Below are positions 1 through 8,401 of a stretch of DNA of 64,000 nt, one piece after another. The DNA lies in contig JAUYVI010000006.1 of the NCBI GenBank assembly GCA_030715195.1, positions 591,714 through 655,713 of the forward strand, in the 5' to 3' direction. The notes under the pieces are model-generated. The model did not search any database. It worked only from the letters and a program-made list of their open reading frames with translations, and was not told where the DNA came from. How positions within the stretch are numbered: position 1 is the first letter of the stretch; every line of letters begins with the position of its first letter. The translations under genes and the position numbers were made by a program. The stretch comes from Dongia sedimenti. GTDB taxonomy: Bacteria > Pseudomonadota > Alphaproteobacteria > Dongiales > Dongiaceae.

Positions 1-1029
1 GGCCAGGTGACGGCGGCCCTCGCCGCCGGCAATTGCGTCATCGCCAAGCCCGCCGAGCAGACACCGCTCATCGCCGGGCTGGCCGTCGCGATCCTGCACC
101 GCGCCGGCGTGCCCGGCGACGTGCTGCATCTCCTGCCCGGCGACGGCGCCGCGGTCGGCGCACCCCTGGTCGCCGATCCGCGCATCGCCGGCGTCGCCTT
201 CACCGGCTCGACCGAGACCGCACGGGCCATCAACCGCGTGCTCGCCGCCAAGGACGGTCCGATCGTGCCGCTGATCGCCGAGACCGGCGGGCAGAACGCC
301 CTCATCGTCGATTCCTCGGCGCTGCCCGAGCAGGTGGTGCGCGACACCGTCGTCTCCGGCTTCCAGAGCGCCGGCCAGCGCTGCTCGGCCCTGCGTGTCC
401 TGTTCGTTCAACAGGACATCGCGCCGAAGCTGACCGAGATGCTGGCCGGCGCCATGGCGGAATTGAAGGTCGGCGATCCCGCCTTGCTCTCGACCGATGT
501 CGGCCCGGTGATCGACAAGGACGCGAAGGAGATGCTGGAGCGGCACGCCGCCCGCATGGCGCGCGAGGGCCAGCTGATCCACGAAACGAAACTCAGCGCC
601 GACTGCCAGCTCGGCTATTTCTTCGCCCCGCGCGCCTACAAGATCGACTCCCTGGCGCGGCTCGAGCGCGAAGTGTTCGGCCCGATCCTGCATGTGGTCG
701 CCTTCGCCGGCGACCGCCTGGATGAAGTGATCGAGGCGATCAACAAAACCGGCTACGGCCTGACGCTGGGCATCCACAGCCGCATCGACAGCAAGGCCGA
801 GTACATCGTCAACCGCCTCCGGGTCGGCAACGCCTATGTCAACCGCAACATGATCGGCGCGGTGGTCGGCGTGCAGCCGTTCGGCGGCGAAGGCCTCTCC
901 GGCACCGGCCCCAAGGCCGGCGGCCCGCGCTATCTGCACCGTTTCGCGACCGAACGCACGCTCTCGGTGGACACGACGGCTTCAGGCGGCAATGCGTCAC
1001 TGCTCAGTTTGAATGAGGAATCCGCCTGA
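1..1029 (+). CDS. putA: PutA C-terminal part (L-glutamate-gamma-semialdehyde dehydrogenase domain), cut by window edge
   Basis: Frame 1 is open from the first base, so this is the 3' end of a longer gene; the GTG at position 7 is an internal codon. The product is an aldehyde dehydrogenase domain that oxidises glutamate-gamma-semialdehyde to glutamate with NAD+, the second step of proline breakdown. Visible marks are the catalytic cysteine in SAGQRCSALR (codon 128 of the window frame), the general-base glutamate in LIAETGGQNA, and the PutA-type ending with QPFGGEGLSGTGPKAGG. The proline dehydrogenase half would lie upstream, outside the window. A monofunctional P5C dehydrogenase is possible, but the GQVTAALAAGN and GGPRYLHRF context is typical of bifunctional PutA. 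Confidence 0.9.
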   Translation, partial: GQVTAALAAGNCVIAKPAEQTPLIAGLAVAILHRAGVPGDVLHLLPGDGAAVGAPLVADPRIAGVAFTGSTETARAINRVLAAKDGPIVPLIAETGGQNALIVDSSALPEQVVRDTVVSGFQSAGQRCSALRVLFVQQDIAPKLTEMLAGAMAELKVGDPALLSTDVGPVIDKDAKEMLERHAARMAREGQLIHETKLSADCQLGYFFAPRAYKIDSLARLEREVFGPILHVVAFAGDRLDEVIEAINKTGYGLTLGIHSRIDSKAEYIVNRLRVGNAYVNRNMIGAVVGVQPFGGEGLSGTGPKAGGPRYLHRFATERTLSVDTTASGGNASLLSLNEESA

Positions 1030-1058
1030 TGTCTGACGCTGATCGGTAGTCAGACGTC
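1028..1058. terminator. Hairpin between convergent putA and ABC ATPase genes
   Basis: Ten-base arms at 1028-1037 and 1049-1058 pair with one mismatch around an 11-base loop. The hairpin sits between and slightly overlaps the two convergent gene ends. There is no T-tract on either side, so it is only a weak candidate for a bidirectional terminator. Confidence 0.3.
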
Positions 1059-1851
1059 AGCCCAGGAGCAGGCTGTCATCGGCCAGGGTCTCGCCGCGCT
1101 GGCGGGCGAAGAGGGCGAGCAGATCGGGGACATCGAGGCCGTTGCGCGTATCGCCGGCCACGTCGAGGACGACACGCCCTTCATGCAGCATCAGCGTGCG
1201 CGCGCCGTAGTCGAGCGCCTGGCGCATCGAGTGGGTCACCATCAGCGCGGTCAGCCCCTGGTCCTCGACGATCCGACGTGTGAGGTCGAGCACGAACTCC
1301 GCGGTCTTCGGATCGAGGGCCGCGGTGTGCTCGTCGAGCAGCAGGATCTTCATCGGTTGCAGGGTGGCCATCAGCAGGCTCACCGCCTGCCGCTGGCCGC
1401 CGGACAGCAGGCCCATGCGGTCGCCGAGCCGGTTCTCGAGGCCGAGTCCGAGCCGGCGCAAGTGGTCGCGGAAGGCCGCGCGCCGCCCGCGGTCGACCGC
1501 CAGGGCGAAGCCGCGGCGCGTGCCCCGCGTGGCCGCCAGCGCCAGGTTCTCCTCGATGCTGAGATCGGCGCAGCTGCCGGCGAGCGGGTCCTGGAACACG
1601 CGGGCGACCAAGGCGGCGCGGCGTGGTGCCGGCCAGCCCGTCACATCCTGGCCGTCGATGAGGACGCGGCCTTGCGTCACCGCGGCGTCGCCGGTCAGCA
1701 CGTTGAGCAGCGTCGACTTGCCGGCGCCGTTGGAGCCGATCACGGTCACGAACTGGCCTTCCGGAATGGCGAGGTCGAGACCGCGCAAGGCCGGCGTTTC
1801 CATGGGCGTGCCGCGATTGAAAGTCACGGCGACGTTCGCGACCTCGATCAC
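1057..1851 (-). CDS. ABC transporter ATP-binding protein (TrpXYZ-type)
   Basis: A 264-residue ATPase subunit with Walker A GSNGAGKST near residue 39, signature LLSGGQRQAVSLL and Walker B ILLLDEHTAALD. It would energise uptake through the permease encoded directly upstream, which its start overlaps by 4 bp. The set (ATPase, 9-TM-like permease, lipoprotein-like or TAT-exported binding protein) has the make-up of the ABC_sub_bind/TrpX family, whose described members take up tryptophan or tyrosine. The substrate here is unknown; the neighbouring putA and demethylase genes make an amino acid or betaine plausible. Confidence 0.88.
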   Translation of the reverse strand: MIEVANVAVTFNRGTPMETPALRGLDLAIPEGQFVTVIGSNGAGKSTLLNVLTGDAAVTQGRVLIDGQDVTGWPAPRRAALVARVFQDPLAGSCADLSIEENLALAATRGTRRGFALAVDRGRRAAFRDHLRRLGLGLENRLGDRMGLLSGGQRQAVSLLMATLQPMKILLLDEHTAALDPKTAEFVLDLTRRIVEDQGLTALMVTHSMRQALDYGARTLMLHEGRVVLDVAGDTRNGLDVPDLLALFARQRGETLADDSLLLG

Positions 1852-2750
1852 GGCCGTTTCCTTCCGGCGATCATGGCGCGCAGGGGATTGCGCGCACCGG
1901 GCAGGATCAGCGCGACCGCGACCAGAACCGCCGTCACCAGATTGAGGTCGGAGGCATTGAGGCCGAGGAACGAAGCGTTGAGTGCCAGCGCCACGGCCAG
2001 CCGGTAGATCACCGATCCGGCGATGCAGCCGAGGATCCAGACGGTGAGCGCACGCGCGCGGAAGATGGCTTCTCCGAGGATCACGGCGGCGAGCCCGACC
2101 ACGATCGTACCGGTGCCGATGGTCACGTCGGCGAAACCGTTCATCTGCGCGAACAGGGCTCCGGCCAACGCCACCAGCGCGTTGCTGATCGCCATGCCGA
2201 CATAGGTCGCGGCCTGGGTGTCGACGCCCTGGGCGCGGGCCATCCGCGGATTGCTGCCGGTCGCCCGCATCGCCAGCCCAGTGGCCGAGAGCAGGAAGCG
2301 GGTCAGCAGCAAGCCGACGACCAGCAGCACCACACCGGCGAACAGTGGCTTCAGAGTGAGGTTGGGCAGGCCGAGGCCTTGGAACGGCGACAGCACCGTG
2401 TCGCTGCCGATCAGCGCGACGTTGGGCCGGCCCATGATCCGCAGGTTGATCGAATAGAGCGCGATCATGGTGAGAATGCTGGCCAGCAGATGCAGGATGC
2501 CGAAACGCAGGTTGAGGAACGCGGTCAGCAGTCCGGCGAGCGCACCGGCGGCGATGGCGACCGCCGTGGCGGCATAGGGATCGACGCCATGGACGATCAG
2601 GGTGGCCGCAACCGCCGCACCCAGCGGGAAGCTGCCATCGACCGTCAGGTCGGGAAAGTTCAGCACCCGGAACGAGAGGAACACGCCCAGGGCGACGAGG
2701 CCGAACACGAGTCCGATCTCGATCGCGCCCAGAAAGGCAACGAGGCTCAT
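1848..2750 (-). CDS. ABC transporter permease (TrpXYZ-type)
   Basis: A 300-residue, very hydrophobic protein related to the LivH/BPD_transp_2 permease class, starting MSLVAFLGAIEIGLVF and carrying the ALGVFLSFRVLNFPDLTVDG segment common in TrpY-like permeases. It forms the membrane channel of the three-gene ABC importer. The gene ends 4 bp inside the ATPase start and follows the binding-protein gene by about 50 bp, so the three are probably one operon read leftward. Confidence 0.87.
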   Translation of the reverse strand: MSLVAFLGAIEIGLVFGLVALGVFLSFRVLNFPDLTVDGSFPLGAAVAATLIVHGVDPYAATAVAIAAGALAGLLTAFLNLRFGILHLLASILTMIALYSINLRIMGRPNVALIGSDTVLSPFQGLGLPNLTLKPLFAGVVLLVVGLLLTRFLLSATGLAMRATGSNPRMARAQGVDTQAATYVGMAISNALVALAGALFAQMNGFADVTIGTGTIVVGLAAVILGEAIFRARALTVWILGCIAGSVIYRLAVALALNASFLGLNASDLNLVTAVLVAVALILPGARNPLRAMIAGRKRP

Positions 2751-2803
2751 GAGGACTCCACGGCCGGCACGCCGCTACGGCTTCGCGCCGGCCCGGTCGG
2801 GCG

Positions 2804-3778
2804 CTACTTCACGACTTCCTTGGCGCCGGCGATCAAGGATTCGGGGATGGTGATGCCCATCTTCTGCGCCGCGCCCGGGTTGACGAACAGCTGGGTGATC
2901 TCGACGCCCTGCACCGCGATGTCGCCGGGCTTCTCGCCCTTCAGGATGCGGGCGACGATCTTGCCGGTCTGGCGGCCCACGTCATAGTAGTCGAAACCGA
3001 CCGCCGCGATGGCGCCGCGCTTCACCGAATCGGTGTCGCCGGCAAAGACCGGGAGCTTGTTGTCGATGCCGACGCCGATCACGGCTTCCAGGGCCGACAC
3101 GATCGTGTTGTCGGTCGGCACATAGATCACATCGACCTTGCCGACTAGGCTCTGGGCCGCCGCCTGCACGTCGGAGGATTTCGGCGCGGGCGCCTCGACG
3201 ATCTCCATGCCCATGGGCGCCGCCTTCTCCTTCAGCAGGCTCACCAGCGTCACGGCATTCGCCTCGCCGGGGTTGAACGGCACGCCGATCTTCTTGGCGC
3301 CCGGGACGATCTGGTGGATCAGGTCGAGATGCTTGGCGATCGGCGACAGGTCGCTCATGCCGGTCACGTTGCCGCCCGGCTTCTCCAGGTTGGCCACCAG
3401 CTTCGCCCCGAGCGGGTCGGTTACCGCCGTGAAGACGACCGGGATATCGGAGGTCGCGGAAATGACGGCCTGCGCCGACGGCGTCGAGATCGGCACGATC
3501 ACGGTCGGGTTCTCACCGACCAGTTTCTGCGCGATCTGCACCGCCGTGCCCGGGTTGCCCTGGGCGCTCTCATAGGTGAACTTGAGGTTCTTGCCCTCCT
3601 CATAGCCGGCGGCCTTGAGTTCGTCCCGCACCCCGTCGCGGGCTGCATCGAGGGCCGGATGCTCGACGATGGCGGTGACCGCGACGAAGGCGTCGTCGGC
3701 GAAAGCCGGCGTGCCGAGACCGAGCATGCCCAACAACAGACCGGTGCCGGTGAGCAGGTGACGGCGCGAAAACTGCAT
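2804..3778 (-). CDS. ABC transporter substrate-binding protein (ABC_sub_bind/TrpX family)
   Basis: I place the start at 3778 (ATG preceded by GGGGGAGG) rather than at the longer upstream frame start; the product is 324 residues. The N-terminus has SRRHLLTGTG followed by a hydrophobic stretch ending in TPAFA, which looks like a twin-arginine or Sec signal peptide. The mature part has the Rossmann-like pattern of the ABC_sub_bind family (AVTAIVEHPALDAARDG, VVFTAVTDPLGAKLV, YVPTDNTIVSAL). It would capture the solute in the periplasm for the downstream permease/ATPase pair. Substrate unknown. Confidence 0.88.
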   Translation of the reverse strand: MQFSRRHLLTGTGLLLGMLGLGTPAFADDAFVAVTAIVEHPALDAARDGVRDELKAAGYEEGKNLKFTYESAQGNPGTAVQIAQKLVGENPTVIVPISTPSAQAVISATSDIPVVFTAVTDPLGAKLVANLEKPGGNVTGMSDLSPIAKHLDLIHQIVPGAKKIGVPFNPGEANAVTLVSLLKEKAAPMGMEIVEAPAPKSSDVQAAAQSLVGKVDVIYVPTDNTIVSALEAVIGVGIDNKLPVFAGDTDSVKRGAIAAVGFDYYDVGRQTGKIVARILKGEKPGDIAVQGVEITQLFVNPGAAQKMGITIPESLIAGAKEVVK

Positions 3779-3879
3779 GGAATCCTCCCCCGAAATCGTG
3801 TTTCCGCGATACAAGACCAGCAGCACCCGGGGCGTCAAGCACCCTTGGGCCAAGAACACTGAACCGACAGGGAAGAACC

Positions 3880-5967
3880 ATGCCCCGCGACCCGCGTTTC
3901 GATCCGCTCTTCGCGCCGCTGAAGCTCGGGCCGGTCACCGCGCCCAACCGCTTCTATCAGGTGCCGCACTGCACCGGCATGGGCTACACCATGCCGCAGA
4001 CCCTCGCCGCCATGCGCGCGGTCAAGGCCGAGGGCGGCTGGGGCACGGTCTGCACCGAGTATTGCTCGATCCACCCGACCTCGGACGATCACCCGTCGCC
4101 CTTCGCTTCACTCTGGGACCAGGGCGACGTCGCCAATCTCGGCGTTCTGGCCGAGGGCGTGCATCGCCACGGCAGTCTCTGCGGCGTCGAGCTCTGGCAT
4201 GGCGGCCTGCGCTCGGCCAACCTGCTCTCGCGCCAGACCCCGATCGGGCCCAACAGCCTGCCGGCCGACAAGGCACCGCTGCAGGCCCGGCGCATGGACC
4301 TCGCCGACATCCGCGACTATCGCCGCGCCCATCGCGCGGCGGCGTTGCGCGCGAAGCAGGCCGATGCCGATCTGGTCTATGTCTATGCCAGCCACACCTA
4401 CCTGCTGTCGCAATTCCTGGACGGCCGCATCAATCGCAGCATCCCGGGCTATAGCGGCTCGATCGAGAACCGGGTGCGCATCATCCGCGAGCTGATCGAG
4501 GAAACGAAAGAGGCGGTCGGCGACCGTTGCGCCGTCGCGATCCGCATCGAGGTCGATGCCGAATCGTCGCCGGGCGCGGATCCCGACGGCGAACGCCGCG
4601 CGATTTTCGAGTTGCTGAAGGACGGACCGGATCTCTTCGATCTGACGATCACCGATTATTCCCAGGAGATGGGCGTCTCGCGCTTCATCAAGGAAGCCTC
4701 GCTGGAGCCGCTGATCGCCCATGTGCGCGGGCTGGTCAACAAGCCCATCGTCAGCGTCGGCCGGTTCACGTCGCCGGAGACCATGCTGGCGCAGGTCAAG
4801 CGCGGCATCGTCGATCTGATCGGCGCGGCGCGGCCTTCCATCGCCGATCCCTTTCTGCCGCAGAAGATCGCCGAGGGCCGGCCCGACGATATCCGGGAAT
4901 GCATCGGCTGCAACATCTGCTATGCCAGCGATATTCAGGGCGTGCCGCTGCGCTGCACCCAGAATCCCACCATGGGCGAGGAATGGCGCCGCGACTGGCA
5001 TCCCGACCGGATCGCGCGCGCCAAGCTGCCGGACCGCGTGCTCGTCGTTGGCGCCGGGCCCGCCGGGCTCGAAGCCGCTTTGACCCTCGCTCAGCGCGGC
5101 CATCAGGTCACCCTGGCCGAAGCCCGGCGCGAACTCGGCGGCCGCGTCACGCTCGAAAGCAAGCTGCCGGGCCTCGGTGAATGGGCGCGGGTGCGCGACT
5201 ACCGGCAATACCAGCTCTCGAAATTCGCCGGCGTCGAAATCTTCCGCGAGAGCCGGCTCTCCGCCGCCGACATCCGCGAGCTCGGCCCTCGGCACGTCCT
5301 GCTCGCGACCGGCAGCCATTGGCGCGCCGACGCGACCGGTCACACCTTTCCGGCGGGCAATCCGGATCTCGACTCATCCGCGACACTCACGCCCGACGAT
5401 CTGATGGCGGGCAAGCGCCCCGTCGACAAGACCCGACCGGTCATCGTCTTTGACGACGATCACTATCTGATGGCCTCGGTGCTGGCCGAGCTGCTGGCGC
5501 TGGAAGGCCATGCCGTCACCTACGTGACGACCGCCGGCGTGGTGGGCTTCTGGAGCCGCTTCACCATGGAGCAGGCTCGCGCCCAGGCTAGGCTCATCCA
5601 GCGCGGTGTCGCGATCGTGGTAAGCCATGCGGTCGATGCCGTGCGCGACGGCAACGCCACGCTCGCCTGCGTCTTCAGCGGCCAAGAACGGGATCTACCC
5701 TGCGGCGCCTTCGTGCCGGTCACCTCACGCGAGCCGAACGACGCGCTGTGGCTCGATCTGCAATCCGATCCGGCGGCCAATGCGGCGGCGGGGATCGCCA
5801 GCATCCAACGCATCGGGGACTGCAAGGCGCCGGGCCTGATCGCCCATGCGGTTTATGACGGCCATCGGACCGCCCGGCTGATCGATGGGGATCAGGCGGC
5901 CGGGGAAGACCTGCCGGTAGAACCACCCTTCCGCCGCGATCGGGTCGTCATCCCGGCCGTGCTATGA
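3880..5967 (+). CDS. Trimethylamine dehydrogenase-like FMN/4Fe-4S/FAD-fold oxidoreductase; candidate N-methylproline demethylase
   Basis: A 695-residue member of the old-yellow-enzyme/2,4-dienoyl-CoA reductase superfamily. The N-terminal TIM barrel (about residues 1-340) binds FMN. A 4Fe-4S motif CIGCNIC (C341, C344, C347) with C359 follows, and the sequence around it (CTQNPTMGEEWRRDWHPD) is closely TMADH-like. The C-terminal half has a dinucleotide-binding VLVVGAGPAGLEAA. The Tyr-x-x-His pair in VYVYASHTY matches the TMADH active site. Family members oxidatively demethylate tri- or dimethylamine, dimethylglycine or N-methylproline and pass electrons to ETF. The nearby putA makes N-methylproline an attractive substrate, but this is inference. 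Confidence 0.85.
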   Translation: MPRDPRFDPLFAPLKLGPVTAPNRFYQVPHCTGMGYTMPQTLAAMRAVKAEGGWGTVCTEYCSIHPTSDDHPSPFASLWDQGDVANLGVLAEGVHRHGSLCGVELWHGGLRSANLLSRQTPIGPNSLPADKAPLQARRMDLADIRDYRRAHRAAALRAKQADADLVYVYASHTYLLSQFLDGRINRSIPGYSGSIENRVRIIRELIEETKEAVGDRCAVAIRIEVDAESSPGADPDGERRAIFELLKDGPDLFDLTITDYSQEMGVSRFIKEASLEPLIAHVRGLVNKPIVSVGRFTSPETMLAQVKRGIVDLIGAARPSIADPFLPQKIAEGRPDDIRECIGCNICYASDIQGVPLRCTQNPTMGEEWRRDWHPDRIARAKLPDRVLVVGAGPAGLEAALTLAQRGHQVTLAEARRELGGRVTLESKLPGLGEWARVRDYRQYQLSKFAGVEIFRESRLSAADIRELGPRHVLLATGSHWRADATGHTFPAGNPDLDSSATLTPDDLMAGKRPVDKTRPVIVFDDDHYLMASVLAELLALEGHAVTYVTTAGVVGFWSRFTMEQARAQARLIQRGVAIVVSHAVDAVRDGNATLACVFSGQERDLPCGAFVPVTSREPNDALWLDLQSDPAANAAAGIASIQRIGDCKAPGLIAHAVYDGHRTARLIDGDQAAGEDLPVEPPFRRDRVVIPAVL

Positions 5968-5973
5968 TCGGCC

Positions 5974-6603
5974 ATGGCCTCGCCGGGTGATTCCGTAGAT
6001 CTTGCCTTGGTGCTGGCGGTCGACTGCTCGAGCAGCGTCGTCCCGGCGGAGTTCCGGATTCAGATGGAGGGCATCGCCGCGGCGCTCCGCCACCCGTCGC
6101 TCTACGGCGCGATCCATGCCGGAAGGGAGCGCCGCATTGCGCTGACCTTGATGCTGTGGTCCGGCGCCGATTCGCAGGGTGTGTCGGTGCCCTGGCGCAT
6201 TCTGGAAAGCGGCGCGGACCTCGAGGCCACCGCAGCCGAGATCGCCGGCGCCGAGCGCACCTGGCAAGTGGGCGGAACGGCCATCGGCATCGCCATCGAC
6301 TACGCGGCCGCGCTGCTCATGAAGGTTCCGTTCACGGCCACGCGGCGCGTGATCGACATCTCCGGCGACGGGCCGGACAACGTCACCGGAACCCCCGCCG
6401 CCGCGCGTGATCGGGCCGTGGCGCAGGGGATCACCATCAACGGCTTGCCAATCGCCAAGGGCTCGCTGCTCTTGCCGGTCTATTATCAGACCCAGGTGAT
6501 CGGCGGTCGCGACGCCTTCATCGAGCCGGCGCCCAACATCGAGGCTTTCCGGGCCACGATCTTGCGCAAGCTGCTGCGCGAGATCGGCAATCCCGTTTCC
6601 TAG
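5974..6603 (+). CDS. DUF1194 (von Willebrand A-like) protein
   Basis: A 209-residue protein with a vWA-like start, DLALVLAVDCSSSV, containing the DxSxS metal-binding (MIDAS) motif, then GGTAIGIAIDYA and RVIDISGDGPDN, as in DUF1194 proteins. The function of the family is unknown. It starts 6 bp after the demethylase gene and may be co-transcribed, although its ribosome binding site is poor. Most family members I know carry an export signal; here the vWA strand begins only about eight residues from the start and no signal peptide is visible. Confidence 0.8.
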   Translation: MASPGDSVDLALVLAVDCSSSVVPAEFRIQMEGIAAALRHPSLYGAIHAGRERRIALTLMLWSGADSQGVSVPWRILESGADLEATAAEIAGAERTWQVGGTAIGIAIDYAAALLMKVPFTATRRVIDISGDGPDNVTGTPAAARDRAVAQGITINGLPIAKGSLLLPVYYQTQVIGGRDAFIEPAPNIEAFRATILRKLLREIGNPVS

Positions 6604-6619
6604 TGGGCGTGAAGTCCCG

Positions 6620-7801
6620 TCAGGCCGCCAAGGTCCCGTTCAATCCGGCGACGAAGATCTTGCCGAGCTCGTTGGCGCCGACCTTGATCGGATTGCCGCC
6701 GGCCGAGGGGTCGGCTTCAGCCGCCTTCGCGACCTCGTCCACCCGCTTGTCATCGACGCCGATCTCGCGCAGCGTGTGCGGGATGCTGATCTCCTTGCGG
6801 AGCTGCAGCACCCATTCCATCACGCCCTTGAAGCCGGGGGTAGGCAGGCCGAGGAAGCGGGCGAGACGGGTCATCCGCTCGTCGATGGCCTTGCGGTTGA
6901 AGTCCAGCACATAGGGCATCACAACTGCATTGGTGAGGCCATGATGCGTGTTGTAGAGCGCGCCCAGCGGATGGCTGATCGCATGCATGCCGCCGAGGCC
7001 CTTCTGGAAGGCGGTGGCACCCATGCTCGCCGCCGCCATCATGTTGGCGCGGGCGACCAGGTTCTTGCCGTCCTTGACCGCCGCCGGCAGGTTCTCGGCG
7101 ACCAGCCGCATGCCCTCGAGCGCGATGCCGTCCGCCAGCGGATGGAAGCCCGGCGCGCAATAGGCTTCCAGGCAATGCGACAGCGCATCCATCCCGGTCG
7201 CCGCGGTGATGTGCGGGGGCAGGCCCACGGTCAGCTCCGGATCGTCGATCACGATCGCGGGCAGCATCTTCGGATGGAAGATGATCTTCTTGGTGTGATT
7301 GCTCTCGTCGGTGATGACCGAGGCGCGGCCCACTTCCGATCCGGTGCCCGACGTGGTCGGCACGGCGATGATCGGCGCGATGCCGGCGGCGTTGACCCGG
7401 GTCCACCAGTCGCCGATATCCTCGAAGTCCCAGATCGGCCGGGTCTGGCCGACCATCAGCGCGACTGCTTTTGCGGCATCCAGCGCCGAGCCGCCGCCGA
7501 AGGCGATGACGCCGTCGTGGTTGCCGGCCTTGTAGACCTTCACCCCGTCATCGACGTTCTTGCCGACCGGGTTGCCCTGCACCTCGGAATAGAGCCCGGT
7601 TGGAATCCCCGCCGCCTCGTTGCGCGCGATCGCCTCCTTGATCATCGGCAAGCCGGCCAGTCCCGGATCGGTGATCAGCAGCGGCCGCTTCAGCCCCAAG
7701 GCCTTGCAATGATCCGGCAGCTCCTTGATCCGGCCCACGCCGAACTTCAGGGAGGTGGGGTAGTTCCAGTTGCCTTTGAGGGCGGCGGCGTCGGTCGTCA
7801 T
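6620..7801 (-). CDS. Iron-containing alcohol dehydrogenase
   Basis: A 393-residue NAD(P)-dependent alcohol dehydrogenase of the group III (Fe-ADH) family. The nucleotide-binding motif is GGGSALDAAKAVA and PTTSGTGSEV is present. Metal ligands are visible in GMDALSHCLEAY (Asp, His), GGMHAISHPLG and THHGLTNA. It would interconvert an alcohol and its aldehyde; the substrate is not evident. It is monocistronic and convergent with the DUF1194 gene. AGGA lies about 9 bases before the ATG. Confidence 0.9.
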   Translation of the reverse strand: MTTDAAALKGNWNYPTSLKFGVGRIKELPDHCKALGLKRPLLITDPGLAGLPMIKEAIARNEAAGIPTGLYSEVQGNPVGKNVDDGVKVYKAGNHDGVIAFGGGSALDAAKAVALMVGQTRPIWDFEDIGDWWTRVNAAGIAPIIAVPTTSGTGSEVGRASVITDESNHTKKIIFHPKMLPAIVIDDPELTVGLPPHITAATGMDALSHCLEAYCAPGFHPLADGIALEGMRLVAENLPAAVKDGKNLVARANMMAAASMGATAFQKGLGGMHAISHPLGALYNTHHGLTNAVVMPYVLDFNRKAIDERMTRLARFLGLPTPGFKGVMEWVLQLRKEISIPHTLREIGVDDKRVDEVAKAAEADPSAGGNPIKVGANELGKIFVAGLNGTLAA

Positions 7802-7942
7802 GATGGCAGGTCCTAACGGTTAGTCGGGGGTTGGAAAAGTGGGCGCATTCTAGCCGGGAAAGCGCCGAAAACCAGCGCTGTGCGCCCTGATTTGACCACT
7901 TTCTTGGTCGATCTTCGTTAAGGTCGGCAAGAGAGGTGCGGC

Positions 7943-8401
7943 TTGCGGAAAATACTGAGAATCGGCATTCGGCTCGCCGGAGCGATGCTGTTGGCTTGGG
8001 GCGCTGCGGCATGTTCCAAGGATCAATCGCCGGGGCCGGAAGCGGGATACAGGGATGTTCTCGCGCCGGCGGACCGATACGCCTTTCTGATGATCAGAGA
8101 TTTTCTCTCGACGGATCGGGGTTCTGATCTCTGGGTCTCCGAAGACTTGCATAGTTGCCAGCCCGTTCGGTCCGCGCGTCTTGCAGAAGCATTGCGGGAG
8201 TTGAGCAACGACCAGAGCCAGGTTCGAACCGATTGCACGGGCATACCCCGCCTCCTGCTGACATTCAGCGTCAACTCCGACCGGGCTTCGGGCACCGTCG
8301 AATACGATTGCGGCGATCTCTGTGGGCACACGATTCTCTACACACTCAATCGAACCGCAAGCGGACTCTCGGTGACGCGACACAGCGAGATCTTCTACTG
8401 A
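7943..8401 (+). CDS. Small predicted lipoprotein, function unknown
   Basis: A 152-residue protein starting with TTG, with AGAGG about 7 bases upstream. It has a basic N-terminus, a hydrophobic core and a lipobox-like GAAAC at residues 20-24, so Cys24 is a likely lipidation site. The mature part has four further cysteines (SCQP, DCTG, DCGD, LCGH), suggesting disulphides in the periplasm. I do not recognise a family. Its stop codon directly abuts the stop of the convergent FGGY kinase gene. Confidence 0.6.
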   Translation: MRKILRIGIRLAGAMLLAWGAAACSKDQSPGPEAGYRDVLAPADRYAFLMIRDFLSTDRGSDLWVSEDLHSCQPVRSARLAEALRELSNDQSQVRTDCTGIPRLLLTFSVNSDRASGTVEYDCGDLCGHTILYTLNRTASGLSVTRHSEIFY

